A DNA stretch of 64,000 nucleotides from Cryptomeria japonica (Eukaryota > Streptophyta > Pinopsida > Cupressales > Cupressaceae): NCBI RefSeq assembly GCF_030272615.1, contig NC_081406.1, forward strand, positions 484,993,900 to 485,057,899. Direction: 5' to 3'. Position 1 is the stretch's first letter. Every line of letters begins with the position of its first letter. The notes below the pieces were generated by a model that saw only the letters and a list, made by a program, of their open reading frames with translations, was not told where the DNA came from and ran no database searches. The translations under genes and the position numbers were made by a program. Of the stretch, positions 57,526 to 64,000 are shown piece by piece.

Positions 57526-58584
57526 TGTTGGTATTTTGGTATGGTTTTGTCATTGATGTCAACACCTACTAAAAACAAGCACTTTGGAGATCCAGCAACA
57601 TTCACCGGCAAGCAAGTAACTATTGCACAGTTACTGGTATATGGTTCACCGGTAGGATATAATGTTCACCGGTACCTAGAATGATATGGAAGACACTTGA
57701 TAATGTCGAAGACATCGTGTGGACACTTTGATTTGAAGAATTGATCATTGGTATATTCATATTTGCATATTTTCTTTTATCGACAAATAGGTCCAGGGTT
57801 ATCTAGGGTTACACCGGCAGGTTTATCTTTTCCAGATCAGCATGGCACGCTATGGAGATGATTTATTATTGATGTAAATGCATTAAGCCGACATGTTTAA
57901 TCGATTAATTGCATCAGATATTATATTGTATGTAAAATGTTTATTGTAATATCTTATAGAGCTAACCTACTAAAATTGGTCTTAGGTTATGGTATAAATG
58001 TAAGATCTTATTTGTAAGATCAAGTGTGGAGTGTGGAAAAAGAATTGAGTGAAGGTATATGCGAGATTAAGCAGAGGTATACACGAAGACATCATTTGAA
58101 GGTGAAGCTAGGTTTTTGTATAAGCATATCAGCATTACACCGGTACTGAATCCAACATATGAAGATGCTATTTTGTGCAGTACATTCTTATTGGATTTAA
58201 CCATCCAACTGTAGTCAGTGTGACTTCCATTTTGTGATTGAGCAATGAACTCTAGGTTGTTGGCCTTTCTGTATGTGCAGACCCCATTTATGTACACTTA
58301 CTATCTGCAGTAGTATCATCTGATTGTGGGTAAGGTTTCCCACCATGTTTTTTCCCCTTACAGGGTTTCCATGTACAAATACTGGTGTTATGTGTTGTGG
58401 ATGACTTTATGTTTATGTTTCATGCATTAATCCTTACCGGTATAGCAATTTACTATTAACACTGTCTACCGACATACTTAATTGGTTTACCGGTATTAAG
58501 CATCAAGTTGGTTAATTAGTTTTTGGTTTGAATTTATTTGACAACTGATTCACCCCCCCTCTCAGTTGTCTCCGGGACCTAACA
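57526..58584 (+). repeat. 5' LTR of Copia D
   Basis: TGTTGGTATTTTGG...GGACCTAACA, 1059 bp. U3 box GTCATTGATGTCAACAC (57549-57565), TATA box at 57993, hairpin block CTGTATGTGCAGACCCC (about 58269), GTGGGTAAGGTTTCCCAC (about 58327) and CACCCCCCCTCTCAG (about 58551). Confidence 0.9.
57993..57999 (+). promoter_or_regulatory. TATA box in the Copia D 5' LTR
   Basis: TATAAAT followed by GTAAGATCTT. The same pair occurs in the 3' LTR near 63598 and in related LTRs, consistent with the start of the R region shortly downstream. Confidence 0.65.
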
Positions 58585-58598
58585 ATTGGTATCAGAGC
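58585..58598 (+). other. primer-binding site of Copia D
   Basis: ATTGGTATCAGAGC directly after the LTR end, the standard plant tRNA-Met PBS. Confidence 0.9.
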
Positions 58599-58640
58599 AT
58601 AGTCCTCTTTTGCAGAAGTTTAACAACTTGAGGAGATCCA

Positions 58641-61600
58641 ATATCTACTAATTACTTTAGGAAGGACAGTCCTAAACTTGATGGAACCAACTATGGGATA
58701 TGGAAGATCGGGATGGAGACACATCTGAATTACATTGGTAAAGACATCTAGGAAGTTACAAAGAATGGTTATACTGCTATTGTAGCTAGTCAGACTGCTC
58801 CAACTACCTTAGCTAAAGATGAAGAAAATGATTGCAAAGCAAGAGAAGCACTTTTGAGTGCATTATCAGATCAACAAACCATGGGATTATCAGATAGGTC
58901 TACTGCTAAAGCTATTTGGGATCATTTGGAAACACTAAATGAAGGAGATTCCATAGTCAAGATTGCAAAACTTGAAAGCTTCCGAGTCAGGTATGAACAT
59001 CTGAAAATGGAAGAAGATGAAAGGATTTCTGCTTTTATGGAAAGAGTAAATGAAATTGTTTTGCGTATTAAATGTTGTGGAGGAACTCTGAGTGAGGATG
59101 AAATTGTTTCAAAAATCTTAAGAGGATTACCACCGGCATACAAAATGAAGGTTACTACTATAAATGAGTTAAGAACAATGCCTAATACATCAGTAACTAG
59201 GGATACATTGATTGGAAAACTTTCAGCCTTTGAAATTGAGGAATTTGGTCCTGTTGCTACTATAAAAACTGATTTGGCCTTTAAAGCATCAACATCATCT
59301 ACTCCATCATTTGACAAATCAGACTAGAGAGCCTTTTATGCAAAAGAACTTGAAGAAACCAGGAAGGAGAATGAAGAGCTTGAAGAACTTGAAGCACTAT
59401 TTGCAAGAAAAATGCCAAAAGGTCTAGTTGGAAGTAAGTATGAAGGTAAAGAACCCTTTAAATGTTTTAACTGCAATAAGATTGGTCATATGGCTTCAAG
59501 ATGCCCTAATAGACATGCTAGACTAAGAGAAGAAGCTAGAAGAACATACAAGCCTAATCCTGAATATCAGAGATACAGATTTAAGAAGAACAAAGACAAA
59601 TCCTGTTACATTGTCGATGAAGGTGTGACTGATGATTCTAATGAGGATCCAGTAGACAATGGATGGGTTTTTGTTGCTATAACAGAGGATCAATCAGCAC
59701 CTACTGCTCAACCGGTAGAACAAGCCTTAGCAGCTAAAGTTGAAGCAAAGGATGAATGGATCATTGACTTAGGATGCTCACATCACATGACTGCAGACAA
59801 AGGTAAATTCTTGAACTTTCAAGAATTCAATGGAGGTTTAGTAAGATTTGGAGATGACAAAGCCTGTTCAATCAAAGGTAAGGGTTCAATATCTCTTGAT
59901 GGTAAGTATAACACTGACAATGTCTACTATGTTGAAGGATTAAAGCATAATCTTTTAAGTGTTGGTCAATTAGTTGAGAAAGGATTTCAGTTACAATTTA
60001 AAAATGGAAAATGGAAAATAATGAATAGAACTGGTTTGGAAATTGCAACCGGTAATTAGACTAGAGGTAATATCTTTCATTTGAATAACAGTGAAAAGGC
60101 ATGCTTAATTGCACATATAGATGAAAGTTGGTTATGGCATAAGAGACAATGTCATGTAAACTTTGATTGCATGGTAAAGATCAGTACTTCTAAGGCAGTA
60201 GGAGATCTACCTAAAATTGTGAAACCTCAGAATACAATATGTAAGGAATGTTAATTTGGAAAACAAGCTAGAACTAGTTTCAAAAGTATTCCAGAAAAAT
60301 CCAATAATGCTCTTGATTTAATTCACACTGACTTATGTGGTCTAGCTAGAACTAAAAGCTTACAAGGTGATAGATATTTCATGCTAATTATTGATGACTA
60401 TTCTAGAATGTGCTGGGTTACTTTTCTCAGAGAAAAATCAAAAGCAGTTGGGAAGTTCAATTTGTTCAAAGCAATGGTTGAGAATGAAACCGGTAAGAAA
60501 ATCAAATGTTTAAGATCAGATCAAGGAGGAGAATTCACATCTAAGGACTTTAATACATTCTGTGAAGTGAATGGAATAAGAAGGCAGTTATCAGCACCTC
60601 GGACACCATAGCAAAATGGAGTTGTTGAAAGGAAAAATAGAACTATCTTGGATGCAACAAGAAGTATGTTATTAGAAGCAAATCTACCACATGTGTATTG
60701 GAGAGAGGCAGTTAGCACTACTGTCTATACATTCAACAAAGTTCACATCAAAGGTGAAACTGGTAAGACTCCTCATGAACTATGGTTTGGTAACACTCCT
60801 ACTCTTAAGTATTTTAGAATTTTTGGAAGTAAATGTTATATTAGAAGAGATGAGTATATTGGCAAATTTGATCCTAGAGGTGATGAAGGAATATTTCTTG
60901 GTTATTCATCTAAGAGCAAGGCATATAGATGTTTTAATAAGAGATTGCAGAAAATTGTTGAGAGTACAAATGTAAAGATTGATGAACAATTCAGAGGAAC
61001 TTCAAGGTATATAGACACTGAACTGGTAACAGAAATTATGACAAATGAACCTACACTGAATCCACCAGTATAGAATGAAGATCCAGTTACCCCGGTATCA
61101 TCAGAAGATTCCACAGTAATTGAAGAACAACAGCAAACTAAGACACCCCGGTATGTAAGATTGAATCATTCTAAAAATCAGATAATTGGAAACAAATTTA
61201 AAGGAGTTATGACAAGAGGAAGATTGGCAAATGAAGAGGTATGTCTTATTTCTCAAATTGAACCATCATCTATCAATGAGGCATGTGAAGATAAATTTTG
61301 GATTAAAGCTATGGAAGAAGAATTAGGACAAATTGAGAAAAACAATACTTGGACATTAGTTCCCCGGCCTAAAGATAAAAATGTAATTGGAACCAAATGG
61401 TTATTTAGAAACAAACTTAATGAAGATGGTAAAGTTGTCAGAAAGAAATAAAGACTAGTGTGTAAGGGATATTCTCAGAAAGAAGGAATTGATTACAATG
61501 AAACCTTTGCACCGGTAGCTAGAATTGAGGCAGTCAGATTATTCTTGGCTTTTGCAGCTCAAAAGGACTACAAATTTTATCAAATGGATATTAAATGTAC

Positions 61601-62795
61601 ATTTTTGAATAGAGATCTTGAAGAGGAAGTATATATTGAACAACCTGATGGATTTTCCTTGACAGATGACAATGATATGGTTTGCAGGTTAAGAAAAGCT
61701 TTGTATGGATTAAAACAAGCCCCAAGAGCTTGGTGTGCAAGGTTGGATAAGTATCTTTTAAAGATTGGTTTTACTAAAAGAAATGCAGATAGCAATTTAT
61801 ATTACAAAATAACTAATGATGACATCTTGATTATTGAAGTATTTGTCGATGATATAATCTTTGGAGGAGAAGATGGATTATGTAAGGAATTATCTATTAA
61901 AATGCAGCAAGAATTTGAAATGTCTATGATTGGAGAAATAAAATTCTTTTTAGGATTGCAGATTTCACAAACTGATAAAGGCATATTTTTGAGTCAATCC
62001 AAGTACTTGAAAGAATTACCAAAGAAATTTGGGATGGAGAACTCTAAACCGGTAAGCACACCTATGACTACAAATGACAAATTATCTCAAAGGGATGAAT
62101 ATGCACCTATTAATCCAACTAGATACAAATCTATGATAGGAGGTTTACTGTATTTGACACAAACCAGACCTGATATTATGAATGTAGTATGTATTGTTTC
62201 TATATTTCAAAGTAAACCTAGGGAAAATCATGAATCAGCAGTAAAAAGGATTTTTCGGTACTTACAAGGCACAGTAAATCTTTGATTATGGTATCCTAGA
62301 GATGAAAATTTTGACCTATGTGCATACACAGATGCAAATTGGGCTAGGGATGTGGATGATAGAAAAAGCACCACTAGAGGAGCATTCTTTCTTGGAAAGA
62401 GATTAGTTTCTTGGTTAAGTAAGAAATAGAGTTGTACATCTTTATCAACAGCAGAATCAGAATATGTTGCAGTAGCAACTAACTATACATAGGTACTATG
62501 GCTTAAGCAAATGTTAAAAGATATAAAAGTAAAATGCAAAGAACCCATTACTATATATTGTGATAACACTGCAGCAATTGATATATTTAAAAATCTGGTA
62601 TTACATTCTAAAACAAAACATGTTTCTATCAAACTGAATTTTCTAAGGGAAAAAGTTGAAGAAAAGGAGATAAAACTAGTTTATGTGAATACTAAAGAAC
62701 AACTTGCAGATATTTTCACAAAACCTTTGCCTAAGGAGACTTTTGAATATCTCAAAGATCAGCTTGGAGTCATACCACCACTGGTAGAAACTTAG
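58641..62795 (+). pseudogene. Copia D gag-pol polyprotein, single frame with ten stops
   Basis: All coding modules lie in one frame for 1385 codons. Gag (UBN2 type; KLDGTNYGIWK, TAKAIWDHLETL, LRGLPPAYKMKV) leads to one CCHC knuckle CFNCNKIGHMASRC (59461-59502). Protease follows, WIIDLGCSHHMTADK, with D-S-G changed to D-L-G. Next come pre-integrase SWLWHKRQCHVNFD and integrase IHTDLCG, IIDDYSRMCW, SDQGGEF and NGVVERKN (D,D,E kept). RT has [22 protein letters not shown] and [11 protein letters not shown]; RNase H has STAESEYVA, IYCDN and FTKPLPKETF. Stops: 58749, 59325, 60057, 60252, 60609, 61071, 61449, 62283, 62427, 62490. The expected start codon at 58641 is ATA, against ATG at the matching place in Copia E. 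Confidence 0.9.
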
Positions 62796-63118
62796 ACAAT
62801 TGATGATTTTCATCAACTGGCAGAATCAAAAGACAAATCTTTTATTCCGGTCTTTGATGAGGAAGCTACTTCTCAGGGGGAGTAGTTGGTATTTTGTATG
62901 AACTTGATTTTTGTAACTTTGGCATTTGATGTCAAAGAGGGAGAGATGTCTATGGAAAAACACATTATCTTTTTGAGGAGAGATTGGTATTGAAAATAAA
63001 TCTTTGGATAAACTCATGTTGCTCCCAGGGGGAGAAATTGAGATTGTTGGTTTTTGGTATTTGGCATTTCTGTTTTGGCACTTTGATGGTTTTTCCATCT
63101 TGTGTTACCATCAATGCC

Positions 63119-63130
63119 AAAGGGGGAGAT
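63119..63130 (+). other. polypurine tract of Copia D
   Basis: AAAGGGGGAGAT directly before TGTTGGTATT. Earlier G5AG-type tracts at about 62876, 62937 and 63029 lie between the stop codon and this site. Confidence 0.9.
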
Positions 63131-64000
63131 TGTTGGTATTTTGGTATGGTTTTGTCATTGATGTCAACACCTACTGAAAACAAGCACTTTGGAGATCTAG
63201 CAACATTCACCGGCAAGCAAGTAACTATTGCACAATTACTGGTATATGGTTCACCGGCAGGATATAATGTTCACTGGTACCTGGAATGATATGGAAGACA
63301 CTTGATAATGTCAAAGACATCGTGTGGACACTTTGATTTGAAGAATTGATCATTGGTATATTCATAGTTGCATATTTTCTTTTACCGGCAAATAGGTCCA
63401 GGGTTATCTAGGGTTACACCGATAGGTTTATCTTTTCAAGATCAGCATGGCACGCTATGGAGATGATTTATTATTGATGTAAATGCATTAAGCTGACATG
63501 TTTAATCAGTTAATTACATCGGATATTATATTATATGTAAAATATTTATTGGAATATCTTGTAGAGTCAACCTACTAAAATTGGTCTTAGGTTATTGTAT
63601 AAATGTAAGATCTTATTTGTAAGATCAAGTGTGGAGTGTGGAAAAAGAATTGAGTGAAGGTATATGCGAGATTAAGCAGAGGTATACACGAAGACATCAT
63701 TTGAAGGTGAAGCTAGGTATTTGTATAAGCATATCAGCATTACATGGGTACTGAATCCAGTATATGAAGATGTTATTTTGTGCAATACATTCTTATTGGA
63801 TTTAACCATCCAACTGTAGCCAGTGTGACTTCCATTTTGTGATTGAGCAGTAAGATCTAGGCTGTTGGCCTTTCTGCATGTGCAGACCCCATTTATGTAC
63901 ACTTACTATCTGTAGTAGTATCATCTGATTGTGGGTAAGGTTTCCCACCATGGTTTTTCCCCTTACAGGGTTTCCACATACAAATATTGGTGTTATGTGT
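63131..64000 (+). repeat. 3' LTR of Copia D, incomplete
   Basis: Repeats 57526 onward with the same U3 box (63154-63170) and the GTGGGTAAGGTTTCCCAC block near the edge. About 190 bp of the LTR lie beyond the window. Confidence 0.9.

Larger units (their letters stand above)
57526..64000 (+). mobile_element. Ty1/copia element D, 3' LTR cut by window edge
   Basis: 5' LTR 57526-58584, primer site 58585-58598, gag-pol 58641-62795 in one frame, 3' UTR with purine tracts, and 3' LTR from 63131 past the end. By eye about a dozen differences separate the two LTRs in the first 320 bp, most of them C/T or G/A. It is the youngest-looking copia here. It interrupts the partial LTR at 56853-57525. Confidence 0.9.

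Noticed and set aside
58067-58297. Minus-strand 76-codon frame repeated at 63672-63902
   Set aside because: Both lie at the same place in the two LTRs of Copia D, so repetition reflects the LTR, not a gene.
60691-60975. 94-codon frame similar to frames at 50034 and 11774
   Set aside because: These are the same alternative frame of integrase coding in three related elements; similarity follows from the true frame.

Overview
This is a stretch of land-plant nuclear DNA made almost entirely of transposable elements. I see no intact host gene, rRNA, tRNA or CRISPR array. A plant is indicated by primer-binding sites matching the plant initiator tRNA-Met 3' end (TGGTATCAGAGC and variants), Ty1/copia polyproteins of plant type, an L1-like LINE whose ORF2 ends in an RNase H domain, and a large non-coding LTR element resembling a LARD. 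The AT-rich, deeply nested layout suggests a large repeat-rich genome. A gymnosperm is a reasonable guess, but nothing here proves it.

Left part (1-32776) is one deep nest. Copia C (+) is the oldest host: protease to RT at 20456-23049, RNase H resuming at 30692, 3' LTR 31479-32776. Copia F (-) sits in C's protease region; its LTR is at 16811-17655 and 20398-20455, and its gag at 15974-16795. Non-autonomous element G (-, 17656-20397) sits in that F LTR. Copia A (+, 9365-15973) sits in F's gag. The LARD-like element (+, 1-9364; LTR about 4.35 kb, internal 3.8 kb) sits in A's gag and runs off the left edge. A also holds a solo LTR (12230-13008) and a tandem duplication that copied the LARD LTR end together with gag. 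Copia B (-, 23050-30691) sits in C's RNase H. The left halves of the LARD LTR, A, F and C must lie outside the window.

Middle part (32777-46608) is older and more decayed: AT-rich DNA with no gene, a broken ORF of unknown family on the minus strand (34478-36346), and a degenerate L1-type LINE on the minus strand (about 38171-45364). The LINE is split by a 1.8-kb terminal-inverted-repeat element (39138-40919).

Right part (46609-64000) has complete Copia E (46609-54648, near-matching 5-bp target duplications) whose 3' LTR carries a 954-bp inverted-repeat element. A second fragment of the LINE (55399-56852) is split by a solo LTR with a perfect GATGT duplication. A partial LTR (56853-57525) is interrupted by Copia D (57526 to beyond 64000). 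D is the best preserved element: its gag-pol reads in one frame for 1385 codons and is broken only by a lost start codon and ten in-frame stops.

All Copia copies are dead, mostly through substitutions to stop codons that look like decay of methylated cytosines. Their LTRs share a common set of short blocks (a U3 TTGAYGTCAA box, a TATA box, a CTGCA..TGCAG hairpin and a CCCCCC-CTCTCAG U5 block), so they form related families. The unusual material is structural: the LARD-like element, the gag duplication and gag/pol join in A, the extended LTR end of B, and the two inverted-repeat elements. I found no clear new biochemical system.
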